Part shown: positions 9,896-17,270 of the stretch, piece by piece
Layout: the number at the start of each line of letters is the position of its first letter
Numbering within the stretch: position 1 is the stretch's first letter
Assembly (NCBI GenBank): GCA_024696725.1
Contig: JAILGO010000005.1
Coordinates: forward strand, 1 to 17,270
Length of the DNA: 17,270 nt
Reading direction: 5' to 3'
Origin: Eubacterium sp.
GTDB lineage: Bacteria; Bacillota; Clostridia; Oscillospirales; Acutalibacteraceae
Notes under the pieces: generated by a model
Told to the model about the DNA's origin: nothing
The model's input: only the letters and a program-made list of their open reading frames with translations
The model's database searches: none
Program-made: the position numbers and the translations under genes

Positions 9896-10495
9896 ATGGG
9901 ACTTTTTAATTTTGCAAGAAAAGGAAAAATAGAATACATTATCGCAGGACTCGGAAATCCCGGCGCGAAGTACGCGAAAACGCGTCACAACGCGGGCTTT
10001 ATGGCGCTTGATTTGCTCGCCGAAAAGGAGGGCTTCGAGTATAAGAAGCTCAAGTTCCGCGCGCTTGTTGCCGACGAGATTATCGGCGGAAAGCGCTGTC
10101 TTATTATGAAGCCTCAGACGATGATGAATCTCTCGGGCGAGGCGGTGCTTGCGGCGGCTCAGTATTACAATATTCCCGACGAAAAAATAATAATTATCTA
10201 CGACGACGTTTCGCTCGACGTGGGTAAAATCCGCGTTCGCCGAAAGGGAAGCGCGGGCGGTCATAACGGAATTAAAAGCATTATCTCCTGTCTCGGAAGC
10301 GAGGATTTTCCGCGCGTAAAAATAGGCGTCGGAAAGAAGCCGACTCCCGAATACGATATGATAAGCTGGGTTCTCGGAGAAATCGAATCCGATAAAAAGA
10401 AGGCTTTTGACGATAAACTGAACGACGCGGTCGGCGCTGCCGAAGCGATAATACGCGACGGCGTTGACAGCGCAATGAATGAATTTAATTCATAG
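9896..10495 (+). CDS. pth: Peptidyl-tRNA hydrolase
   Basis: Pth cleaves peptidyl-tRNA released by stalled or aborted translation, so the tRNA can be reused. The 199-residue protein contains all family landmarks: the substrate-binding Asn21 in GLGNPG, the catalytic His31 in TRHNAGF, MNLSG with Asn78, IYDD (101-104) and GSAGGHNG with His123 and Asn124. The start at 9896 was chosen over an upstream TTG at 9836, because that TTG would put the terminator hairpin inside the coding sequence; an AAGG lies ten bases before this ATG. The N-terminus MGLFNFARKGK before IEYIIAGLGNPG adds about eleven residues to the E. coli form, which I recall as usual in clostridial Pth proteins. mfd starts 18 bases downstream, so the two form the familiar pth-mfd operon. 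No clear promoter is visible just upstream. Confidence 0.97.
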   Translation: MGLFNFARKGKIEYIIAGLGNPGAKYAKTRHNAGFMALDLLAEKEGFEYKKLKFRALVADEIIGGKRCLIMKPQTMMNLSGEAVLAAAQYYNIPDEKIIIIYDDVSLDVGKIRVRRKGSAGGHNGIKSIISCLGSEDFPRVKIGVGKKPTPEYDMISWVLGEIESDKKKAFDDKLNDAVGAAEAIIRDGVDSAMNEFNS

Positions 10496-10513
10496 AAACG
10501 GTGAAAATATAAT

Positions 10514-13500
10514 ATGTCAGGCTTTTCAAAAATGATTGAAAAAAGCGAAGAATTTATCAGCCTCAGCGCGAGCGTAACCACCCCCTCTGCTCCCGTTGGG
10601 GCCACAGGACTTCCGGGCGTTGCCAAAGCGGCGGTAATTCATTCGCTCTGTGAAACCGGGAATAAAAAGGCGTTCGTTATTACTCCTGACGAGGCGAGCG
10701 CCGTAAGGCTTTACGAAAACCTTTCTGCGATTCAGAAGGGCGTTTTATTCTACCCTAAAAGGGAGTTCACCTTCCTTGAGGTCGAGGGAATAAGCAGGGA
10801 ATACGAGCAGCTCAGGCTCGGCGTCTTAGCTAACGTTACGGACGATAATTACAGCGTCGTCGTCGCTTCCGTCGGCGCGGCTATTCAGTATACCATGCCG
10901 CCCGAGGCTCTGCGCGAGCGCACGTTTACGATTAATACGGGCGATGAAATCGACCTCGGTAATATCTCCGAAAAACTAATAAAGGCAGGCTATACACGAT
11001 TTGACGAGGTCGACGGAACGGCTCAGTTTTCCGTGCGCGGCGGACTTATAGATATTTACCCGCCGGGAGCGGACTCGCCCGTGCGTATTGAGCTCTGGGG
11101 AGATACGGTCGACAGTATCGCGCGTTTCGATATTTCTACGCAGCGACGCGGAGAAATTGTCGGCAGCGTTGAGATAATTCCCTCGACGGAGGTGCTCTTT
11201 CCGTCGAAGAGCGAGCAGGCGAAGCGTATTGACGCGCTCGCTGCAACGCTTCAGGGAAAGGCGGTCAAAGCGCGCGAAAAGCTCTATCAGGACAGGGATA
11301 AGCTGAACAGCGGAATTGCGCTTCGCTGCAGCGATAAATATCTTCCGTTAGCTTATGAAAGCGGCGGTCTTTTCGACTATCTTGACGGTATGCTTATCGT
11401 CTGCGATACAGGGAACGTCAGGGACAGGTGTGAAAACGCGAACCGACTTATGAACGAGGAGCTTAAATGGCTTCTTGAGGACGGGATTATATGTAAGGGC
11501 ATAGATAAGTTTATGCTCACCTTCGGCGAGCTCTGCGAGGTTTACGAGGGACACGGCGCGGTTTATCTTGATGCGCTTCCGCGCGGAAGCTTCGATACCC
11601 CGATTAAGTACCTTTCGACCTTTAATATGTTTGAGATACCGCCTTTTTCGGGTACGCTCTCACAGCTTAAGGAGGAGATTTATCCGCTCATAAAGACGGG
11701 ATACGCCGTTCTTATGTATTCGGGTACATCGCGCGCAGGCAAAGCGCTCGCGAACGACCTGACCGATAACGGCGTTGACGCGCTTTATTACGGCTCAATG
11801 CCTGCCGAGCTCAGGCGCGGCGCGGTTTCTGTAGTTTCCGGCGCGTTGAACTCGGGCTTCCGCGACGGCGCGTCAAAGCTTGCCGTGTACTCCTACGGAA
11901 GAAGCACTCAGAGCACAAAAAAGCACCGTCGGTTTTCTTCAAAGGACGCGCTTCACTCGCTCGACGAGCTGTCCGTCGGGGATTATATCGTCCACAGCGT
12001 GCACGGTATCGGTATCTTCGAGGGGATACATTCGCTTGAGCTTCAGGACGTACGCAAAGATTACATTAAAATAGGCTACGCTAAGGGGGATACGCTTTAC
12101 GTCCCCGTTACTCAGCTCGATATGGTATCAAAATATATCGGTCCCGAGGAGAACAGCAGGGTTAAGGTAAACCGTCTCGGCTCGGGCGACTGGGCAAAAA
12201 CCAAGAGCAGAGTCAAGGCGAGCGTTCAGGATATGGCGAAGGAGCTTATTTCGCTCTATGCAAAGCGAATAAGCACAAAGGGCTTCGCCTTCTCCGAGGA
12301 CTCGGACCTTCAGCGCGATTTTGAGCTTCGTTTTGAATACGACGAGACTGAGGACCAGCTCCGCAGCATCGACGAAATAAAGAGCGATATGGAAAAGCCG
12401 TCGCCTATGGACAGACTGCTTTGCGGCGACGTCGGCTTCGGTAAGACCGAGGTTGCCTTAAGAGCCGCCTTCAAGTGTATCTGCGACGGTAAGCAGTGCG
12501 CTATACTTGTACCGACGACCGTTCTCGCGATGCAGCATTTTGAAACGGCGAAAAAGAGAATGGAGCCTTATCCGATAAGAACCGAGATGCTTTCGCGTTT
12601 CGTTTCAAATACAAAGCAGAAGGAAATACTTAAGGACCTTGAACGCGGTACGGTTGAGCTTCTTATAGGAACTCACAGAATGATTAGCCGCGATATACGC
12701 TTTAAGGATTTAGGACTTCTGATAGTTGACGAGGAGCAGCGCTTCGGCGTGGCTCAGAAGGAAAGAATAAAGGAGCAGTTTCCTAAGGTCGACGTACTCA
12801 CTCTCTCCGCGACTCCGATACCGAGAACGCTGAATATGGCAATGAGCGGAATTCGCGATATGTCGCTTTTAGAGGAGGCGCCCGGCGAGAGATATCCCGT
12901 TCAGACCTACGTTATTGAATACGATTTCGGTATTCTCTGCGAGGCTATGGAGCGCGAGCTTTCAAGAGGCGGTCAATGCTATTTCCTTCACAATAATATC
13001 GAAACTATAGACCATACCGCGGTTATGATTAAAAAGGCGCTCCCCGACGCGAGAATCGGTATCGCTCACGGTAAAATGAGCGAGGAGCAGCTCTCCGACG
13101 TATGGCGCCAGCTGCTTCTCGGCGAGGTCGATATTCTCGTCTGTACGACGATAATTGAAACGGGAATTGATATTCCGAACGTCAACACGCTTATAATTGA
13201 AAACGCCGACAGAATGGGACTTGCCCAGCTTCACCAGATACGCGGAAGAGTAGGCCGCTCGTCGCGCAGAGGCTACGCCTATTTTACGTTTCAGAAGGGC
13301 GCCGCGCTCTCCGAGGTTGCGTCTAAAAGGCTTGAGGCAATCAGGGAATATACAGAGTTCGGCGCGGGCTTTAAAATCGCTATGCGCGATTTACAGATTA
13401 GAGGCGCGGGTTCGCTTCTCGGTAACCGTCAGCACGGTCATCTTGAAAGCGTCGGATATGATATGTACTTAAAGCTTCTCGAGGAAGCCGTACAGGAGGA

Positions 13501-13981
13501 GAAGGGAATACGTTCTCCCGATACGGTTGAGAAGGAATGTCTTATTGATATTCCCGTTAACGCGACGATACCCGAGGAATACATATCCTCGACGTCGTCA
13601 CGGCTTGCTATGTATAAGGCTATCGCAAATATTAAAAACGACTCGGACGCCAACGACGTCTGCGACGAGCTGACGGACCGCTTCGGCGCGCCGCCCGCTC
13701 CCGTTTACGGACTTATCGAGATAGCTCTGCTTCGTAATACCGCCCTGCTTCTCGGCATAACGGAAATAAAATACAGCGGCGCGGCAGTCAACTTCTATTT
13801 TGAAGAGGTCCGTCCGGAATTCCTTATTACGCTTAACGAGAAAATGAGAAGCCGCGCGGCGTTTAAGGCGGTCAAGCGTCCGTTTATAGCGGTTAAATGT
13901 CTTAACGAAACGCCCGTCGAAACGGTAAGGCTTACGCTGAGACTTCTTAACGAAGCGCTCGGCGAAAATGAAAATGAATAA
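10514..13981 (+). CDS. mfd: Transcription-repair coupling factor Mfd
   Basis: Mfd pushes stalled RNA polymerase off damaged DNA and recruits UvrA for nucleotide excision repair. At 1155 residues it is full length. The N-terminal UvrB-like region has a degenerate Walker A (GATGLPG, about 28-34). A CarD-like RNA-polymerase-interacting domain starts at about residue 484 (DELSVGDYIVHSVHGIGIF). The RecG-like translocase follows, with Walker A GDVGFGKT (638-645), the DEEQ box (739-742), LSATPIPRTLNMAMSGIRDMS, QIRGRVGRSSRRG and the RGAGSLLGNRQHGH signature. The C-terminal TRCF domain that contacts UvrA completes it. GGTG lies ten bases before the ATG. The gene follows pth by 18 bases and is followed after 41 bases by the LytM gene, with a hairpin in the gap. 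Confidence 0.98.
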   Translation: MSGFSKMIEKSEEFISLSASVTTPSAPVGATGLPGVAKAAVIHSLCETGNKKAFVITPDEASAVRLYENLSAIQKGVLFYPKREFTFLEVEGISREYEQLRLGVLANVTDDNYSVVVASVGAAIQYTMPPEALRERTFTINTGDEIDLGNISEKLIKAGYTRFDEVDGTAQFSVRGGLIDIYPPGADSPVRIELWGDTVDSIARFDISTQRRGEIVGSVEIIPSTEVLFPSKSEQAKRIDALAATLQGKAVKAREKLYQDRDKLNSGIALRCSDKYLPLAYESGGLFDYLDGMLIVCDTGNVRDRCENANRLMNEELKWLLEDGIICKGIDKFMLTFGELCEVYEGHGAVYLDALPRGSFDTPIKYLSTFNMFEIPPFSGTLSQLKEEIYPLIKTGYAVLMYSGTSRAGKALANDLTDNGVDALYYGSMPAELRRGAVSVVSGALNSGFRDGASKLAVYSYGRSTQSTKKHRRFSSKDALHSLDELSVGDYIVHSVHGIGIFEGIHSLELQDVRKDYIKIGYAKGDTLYVPVTQLDMVSKYIGPEENSRVKVNRLGSGDWAKTKSRVKASVQDMAKELISLYAKRISTKGFAFSEDSDLQRDFELRFEYDETEDQLRSIDEIKSDMEKPSPMDRLLCGDVGFGKTEVALRAAFKCICDGKQCAILVPTTVLAMQHFETAKKRMEPYPIRTEMLSRFVSNTKQKEILKDLERGTVELLIGTHRMISRDIRFKDLGLLIVDEEQRFGVAQKERIKEQFPKVDVLTLSATPIPRTLNMAMSGIRDMSLLEEAPGERYPVQTYVIEYDFGILCEAMERELSRGGQCYFLHNNIETIDHTAVMIKKALPDARIGIAHGKMSEEQLSDVWRQLLLGEVDILVCTTIIETGIDIPNVNTLIIENADRMGLAQLHQIRGRVGRSSRRGYAYFTFQKGAALSEVASKRLEAIREYTEFGAGFKIAMRDLQIRGAGSLLGNRQHGHLESVGYDMYLKLLEEAVQEEKGIRSPDTVEKECLIDIPVNATIPEEYISSTSSRLAMYKAIANIKNDSDANDVCDELTDRFGAPPAPVYGLIEIALLRNTALLLGITEIKYSGAAVNFYFEEVRPEFLITLNEKMRSRAAFKAVKRPFIAVKCLNETPVETVRLTLRLLNEALGENENE

Positions 13982-13990
13982 AAACAGACG

Positions 13991-14014
13991 CCTCGGGTAA
14001 AAATAATCCCGAGG
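13991..14014 (+). promoter_or_regulatory. Hairpin that overlaps the ribosome-binding site of the LytM gene
   Basis: CCTCGGG (13991-13997), a ten-base AU-rich loop and CCCGAGG (14008-14014) form a perfect seven-pair stem in the mfd-LytM gap. The right arm overlaps the GAGGTG ribosome-binding site (14011-14016) of the gene starting at 14023. The left arm begins ten bases after the mfd stop. It could hide the site until a terminating mfd ribosome opens it. The tail TGTTAATT is a poor T-run, so a terminator is less likely but not excluded. Confidence 0.7.
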
Positions 14015-14022
14015 TGTTAATT

Positions 14023-14742
14023 ATGTCAAACAATACTAACAGCAGGGACAATAAAAAAATCCGCGCGCTTTTTTCGGCGCTGTGCCTTTGCATAATAGCG
14101 CTCGGTATGATTGTATACTTCTCGAATACTGCGGCAAGGCGCGGAGATACCGTAAACGAAAACCGTACGCTTAAGGTAACCGAAACCGTACCGACAGCCG
14201 AACCTACAACGGAGGTTCAGCACGCGGTAACGGTTAAGGAAACCGAAACGGCTGCACGAAAAACAGAGGAAACGACGAAAAAAGAGAAAAAGGAGCAGAC
14301 GTCTTTCCCTGCCGGAGAGAGCAATACCCCTTATAAGAGTTACTATAAATATCCTCTTACCGAGGCGGTTCAGCGCGGCTACAGCGAGGAGCTGAGCTTC
14401 GACGAAACGATGGGGGACTGGCGCGCGCATCCCGCGGTTGATTTTACGGGAAGCACCGGCGACGAGGTTACGGCGATTAACGACGGTCTTGTAATCGACG
14501 TTTACCGCGACAGTCTTCTCGGCGGAGTTGCGGTTGTCGACCACGGCGGAAAGCTCGTTGTAAAATACTGCGGACTCGACAGTATAAGCGTTAAAAAGGG
14601 CGCTACGGTTGATATAGGAAACAAGCTCGGCACGCTCGGTAAAATACCGTCCGAGACGGCGCAGGGCGCTCATCTTCATCTTGAGGCAACGCTTGACGGA
14701 AAGCACGTAAACCCGCTCGACGTTATGGGTAAAACGGAATAA
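14023..14742 (+). CDS. Membrane-anchored LytM (M23) protein, SpoIIQ-like
   Basis: This 239-residue protein has an N-terminal membrane anchor (about 13-33), a Thr/Glu/Lys-rich linker (about 42-100) and a C-terminal LytM domain (about 110-235). The layout and the YSEELSFDETMGDWRAHPAVDF entry to the domain match SpoIIQ, the forespore protein that joins SpoIIIAH in a channel across the two membranes of the sporulating cell and helps engulfment. The zinc ligands His136, Asp140 and the HLH pair His217 and His219 are all present, so it could be an active endopeptidase, as in clostridial SpoIIQ and unlike the degenerate B. subtilis form. The ATG at 14023 was preferred over GTG at 14014 because GAGGTG lies six bases upstream. 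It sits after mfd. A general cell-wall M23 hydrolase is the alternative. Confidence 0.83.
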   Translation: MSNNTNSRDNKKIRALFSALCLCIIALGMIVYFSNTAARRGDTVNENRTLKVTETVPTAEPTTEVQHAVTVKETETAARKTEETTKKEKKEQTSFPAGESNTPYKSYYKYPLTEAVQRGYSEELSFDETMGDWRAHPAVDFTGSTGDEVTAINDGLVIDVYRDSLLGGVAVVDHGGKLVVKYCGLDSISVKKGATVDIGNKLGTLGKIPSETAQGAHLHLEATLDGKHVNPLDVMGKTE

Positions 14743-14746
14743 AGAA

Positions 14747-14766
14747 AAGCTGTCCGCGGACAGCTT
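14747..14766. terminator. Perfect palindrome, bidirectional terminator
   Basis: AAGCTGTCCG (14747-14756) and CGGACAGCTT (14757-14766) form a perfect 20-base palindrome between the converging LytM and azlD genes. The rightward side has an AT-rich tail (ATTATATTA). The leftward side has TTTTCTTT. It starts four bases after the LytM stop and ends one base before the azlD stop, so it can end transcription from both sides. Confidence 0.88.
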
Positions 14767-14767
14767 A

Positions 14768-15088
14768 TTATATTACGTATTTCATCATGAGCTCGGCTAT
14801 GAACACGCCGCCCGAGGCGCCGATTGCAACGGTGAGCAAATCCCGTTTAAAGAACGCGAGAACGAGAGCGACGGCAACGCCCGCGGCGGCTGAAACGACG
14901 CTTCCCGTAGCGTAGAATACGGCGGGGACGGTCATTACGCTGAGCACCGCGTAGGGCATATAATATAAGAAGGAGAGAATAAATTTATTCTCAATCTGTT
15001 TTTTAATAAGAATCAGCGGTATCGCTCTTACAAGATAGGTAACGAGCGCCATAACCGCAAGGTAGGGGAGAAATTTTTCAAAGCTCAT
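14768..15088 (-). CDS. azlD: Branched-chain amino-acid transport protein AzlD
   Basis: AzlD is the small partner of AzlC in a two-part membrane exporter linked to branched-chain amino acids and to resistance to the analogue 4-azaleucine. This 106-residue protein is the usual length and has about four hydrophobic helices. The family pattern TYLVRAIPLILIKKQIENKFILSFLYYMPYAVLSVMTVPA is clear. Its ATG overlaps the azlC stop by four bases (ATGA), so translation is probably coupled, and an AGGAGG lies seven bases upstream inside azlC. It ends one base from the palindromic terminator. Direction and substrate are taken from the family and are not shown by the sequence. Confidence 0.93.
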   Translation of the reverse strand: MSFEKFLPYLAVMALVTYLVRAIPLILIKKQIENKFILSFLYYMPYAVLSVMTVPAVFYATGSVVSAAAGVAVALVLAFFKRDLLTVAIGASGGVFIAELMMKYVI

Positions 15089-15798
15089 TTCGCTTCCTCC
15101 TTTTCTTTATGCGGAAACAGCGCGGCGCACAGAGCGCTCGCCGCAACTGAGCAGATTATAATAACAAAGCCGGGCTGAACGGTGTTAAGGACGGGAAGAT
15201 ATCTGAACATACACGAAAGGGCGATTGCAATAACGACGCAGACGAGAACGTGTCCGTCGGCTCTTGCGGCGGGAACGACTATCGCTATAAACATACCGTA
15301 AATCGCTACGCCGAGAGCGGAGATTACAAGCGGCGGGAGTATACTTCCCGCAAAAGCTCCGATAGCCGTTCCCGCGCTCCAGCCTAAAAACGGAGTAAGA
15401 ATCAGCCCGAACATATAGCTTTTGCCGACCGACTTCTTTGAAGACGCAACGGCAAAAACCTCGTCGGTATTTACGAAGGCAATAATAAATCGGTGGGGGA
15501 GCTTAACAGAGGAATCAAGTTTTTGGGAAAGCGCGACGCTCATCAGTGCATAGCGGAGATTTATTACGAGCTGTGAGGCGGCGAGCTCAAAAAGCGTTCC
15601 GCCCGAAAGGATAATCGGAACGGCGGCAAGCTGTCCCGCCGACGTGACGTTAGTCATTGATATTAAAATCGCCTCAATCGGAGTAAGTCCGCCCGAAACC
15701 GCGAAAATACCGAAAGCAAAGGCTACGGAAACGTAGCCTATACAAATCGGTAAGCCGTCCTTTATTCCTTTTAAAAACTCGTCTCTTTTCTTATTCAT
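15085..15798 (-). CDS. azlC: Branched-chain amino-acid transport protein AzlC
   Basis: AzlC is the larger subunit of the AzlCD exporter. The 237-residue protein has six or more membrane helices and the family landmarks KGIKDGLPICIGYVSVAFAFG, ISMTNVTSAGQLA and QLVINLRYALMSVALSQKL. The start at 15798 (MNKKRDEFLKG) matches the usual N-terminus of the family. An upstream TTG at 15834 would put the promoter inside the reading frame and adds twelve residues not expected in the family. No Shine-Dalgarno sequence precedes the chosen ATG. It overlaps azlD by four bases and faces away from the transporter at 15960. Confidence 0.92.
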   Translation of the reverse strand: MNKKRDEFLKGIKDGLPICIGYVSVAFAFGIFAVSGGLTPIEAILISMTNVTSAGQLAAVPIILSGGTLFELAASQLVINLRYALMSVALSQKLDSSVKLPHRFIIAFVNTDEVFAVASSKKSVGKSYMFGLILTPFLGWSAGTAIGAFAGSILPPLVISALGVAIYGMFIAIVVPAARADGHVLVCVVIAIALSCMFRYLPVLNTVQPGFVIIICSVAASALCAALFPHKEKEEAK

Positions 15799-15805
15799 AG
15801 AAAGA

Positions 15806-15834
15806 ATAATAACATATTGCCCCATAAGAGTCAA
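15806..15834 (-). promoter_or_regulatory. Promoter for azlCD, placed to give a leaderless mRNA
   Basis: On the minus strand TTGACT (15834-15829), 17 bases, then TATTAT (15811-15806). The expected transcription start, about seven bases downstream, falls at about 15798-15800, on or next to the first base of the azlC start codon. With no Shine-Dalgarno sequence there, the mRNA would have almost no leader. Confidence 0.68.
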
Positions 15835-15959
15835 TTAAAAAATCGCGGGAAAGAATTTATATATTTTCTATGTATTGTATAAAAAAGATAAATTTAAGCT
15901 TTATTTATATTTTAGTTTATTATATTATAGGCAGGTGATTTGTATTTAGGAGAGATGTT

Positions 15960-17270
15960 ATGGAAAACAGAAGTACCTTTACCGGTAAGCTCGGCTTTAT
16001 TTTAGCGGCTGCCGGTTCGGCGGTCGGTCTGGGTAACCTTTGGCGTTTCCCGTATCTTGCCGCACAGTACGGCGGAGGAATGTTCCTTCTCGTATACATA
16101 ATCCTTGCGATAACCTTCGGCTTCGTGCTTATGGTTACGGAAATAGCGATAGGAAGAAAAACTCAGCTCAGTCCCATGAAAGCCTTCAGCGCGCTTAACA
16201 AAAAATGGGGATGGCTCGGAAAGCTCGCGACGGTTGTTCCGCTTTTGATTTTTCCGTATTACTGCCTTATCGGCGGCTGGGTAACGAAATATACCGCGGT
16301 TATGGTAACGGGTAAGGTAGCGGCTGCCGCTGACGACGCGTTTTTCGGAAACTATATTTCCGATACGGTCGACCCTATAATATGGTTCTTAATTTTTATT
16401 GTCGCCACGGCGCTTGTAATCGTATTCGGCGTTAACAGGGGAATTGAGCAGCTTTCCAAGGTGCTTATGCCCGCGCTCGTGCTTCTTACCGTCGGGCTGT
16501 CGGTTTACGTCATTACCCGTCCCGGAGCTTCGGCGGGAATAAAGTATTACCTTTTACCGAACATTAAGGACTTAAGCGTAAAAACCTTCCTCGCTGCGCT
16601 CGGACAGCTTTTCTATTCGATGTCGCTCGCTATGGGAATTATGATAACCTACGGCTCGTATTTTTCAAAGGACGAGAATATTGAAAAGTCAACCCGAATG
16701 ATAGAGATTTTCGATACGCTTATTGCATTTCTTGCGGGACTTATGATTATCCCCGCGGTATTCGTTTTCTCGGGCGGCGACAAGGCGGCGCTCGGTACGG
16801 GTCCGTCGCTGATGTTCGTTACGCTTCCGAAGGTATTTAACAGTATGCCGGGCGGAAATCTTATCGGAGCGCTCTTCTTTGCGCTCGTGCTTTTCGCGGC
16901 GATAACGAGCTCGGTTTCGATTATGGAGGCTATCGTAGCGGGAATAATCGACAGCTTTAATATCTCCCGCCTGAGAGCAACGTTCCTCGTTGCGCTTTAC
17001 GGAATTCTTATCGGCGTTGCGTGCTCCTTCGGCTTCGGTATCTGGAGTAACGTAAAGCTCTTCGGCTTCGATATTCTCGACTTCCTCGACTTCGTTTCAA
17101 ACAGCGTTCTGCTTCCGCTCGTAGGTATGCTCACCTGCGTCGTAGTCGGCTTCGTTATCAAGCCCGACGCGATTATCAGCGAGGTTGAGCTTAACGGCGA
17201 ATTCAAAATGAAGCATTTTTACTCCGCTATGGTTAAGTGGGTTGCGCCGATATTCATTTTCGCAATCCTT
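15960..17270 (+). CDS. Sodium:neurotransmitter-symporter family transporter (partial)
   Basis: The first 437 codons are visible with no stop; the frame runs off the window end. It belongs to the NSS/SNF family of sodium-driven amino-acid transporters such as LeuT, MhsT and TnaT. The family signature GSAVGLGNLWRFPYLAAQYGGG lies at residues 19-40 and includes the helix-1 sodium and substrate site. Other landmarks are FYSMSLAMGIMITYGSYF (helix 6), GTGPSLMFVTLPKVF and LFAAITSSVSIMEA (helices 7-8). The bacterial members are about 440-450 residues, so only the last few codons are probably missing. AGGAGA (15948-15953) lies six bases before the ATG. The substrate could be a hydrophobic or aromatic amino acid by family; the sequence does not settle it. 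The AT-rich 125 bases upstream contain no promoter I would name with confidence. Confidence 0.95.
   Translation, partial: MENRSTFTGKLGFILAAAGSAVGLGNLWRFPYLAAQYGGGMFLLVYIILAITFGFVLMVTEIAIGRKTQLSPMKAFSALNKKWGWLGKLATVVPLLIFPYYCLIGGWVTKYTAVMVTGKVAAAADDAFFGNYISDTVDPIIWFLIFIVATALVIVFGVNRGIEQLSKVLMPALVLLTVGLSVYVITRPGASAGIKYYLLPNIKDLSVKTFLAALGQLFYSMSLAMGIMITYGSYFSKDENIEKSTRMIEIFDTLIAFLAGLMIIPAVFVFSGGDKAALGTGPSLMFVTLPKVFNSMPGGNLIGALFFALVLFAAITSSVSIMEAIVAGIIDSFNISRLRATFLVALYGILIGVACSFGFGIWSNVKLFGFDILDFLDFVSNSVLLPLVGMLTCVVVGFVIKPDAIISEVELNGEFKMKHFYSAMVKWVAPIFIFAIL

Noticed and set aside
14026..14706. 226-residue minus-strand frame opposite the LytM gene
   Set aside because: The plus-strand frame has a clear LytM domain with zinc ligands and a ribosome-binding site. 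The reverse frame is arginine-rich and low in recognisable features.
15799..15834. Upstream TTG start for azlC adding twelve residues
   Set aside because: The TTG is part of the -35 box, so it is not expected to be transcribed, and the added residues do not fit the family N-terminus.
15835..15959. AT-rich gap before the NSS transporter, searched for promoter or riboswitch
   Set aside because: Several TATA-like hexamers occur (for example 15921-15928), but none has a convincing -35 box at the right distance, and there is no stable stem.

Overview
The window looks like chromosomal DNA from an anaerobic low-GC Gram-positive bacterium of class Clostridia, most likely a gut Oscillospirales/Ruminococcaceae-type organism. 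This is inferred from three things: the protein families, the pth-mfd gene order, and a membrane-anchored LytM protein resembling the sporulation factor SpoIIQ. The lineage was read by eye and not tested. Codon use and base composition look uniform. I see no transposase, integrase, tRNA, rRNA or CRISPR array.

Layout. Positions 1-160 are a near-perfect second copy of an internal piece of secA, differing by one inserted base and ending abruptly. A leftward block follows: an acyltransferase-3 membrane protein (181-1224), secA (1299-4061) and a small membrane-anchored protein of unknown function (4138-4410). This block appears to be read from a consensus promoter at 4460-4488. A second consensus promoter (4513-4541) faces right and drives a PglC-like sugar-phosphate transferase (4596-5213) and a GH2 beta-galactosidase (5250-8294). 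A radical SAM protein with a C-terminal cysteine set (8409-9833) has its own strong promoter and ends at a hairpin. Then come pth (9896-10495), mfd (10514-13981) and the SpoIIQ-like LytM gene (14023-14742), all rightward. A perfect palindrome at 14747-14766 serves as a two-way terminator against the leftward azlC-azlD pair (14768-15798). A sodium:neurotransmitter-symporter family transporter (15960 to the window end, partial) leaves divergently.

How the genes relate. Most of the content is housekeeping: protein export, peptidyl-tRNA recycling, transcription-coupled repair, amino-acid transport and lactose/galactoside use. The secA, sugar transferase and acyltransferase genes all concern the cell envelope, but no glycan-synthesis cluster is visible. 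I do not see a convincing new multi-gene system. The most interesting signals are small: the secA fragment at the window edge, a hairpin that buries the ribosome-binding site of the LytM gene just after the mfd stop codon, an azlC promoter so close to the start codon that the mRNA should be leaderless, an 18-base motif repeated in two leftward leaders, and an uncharacterised radical SAM protein.
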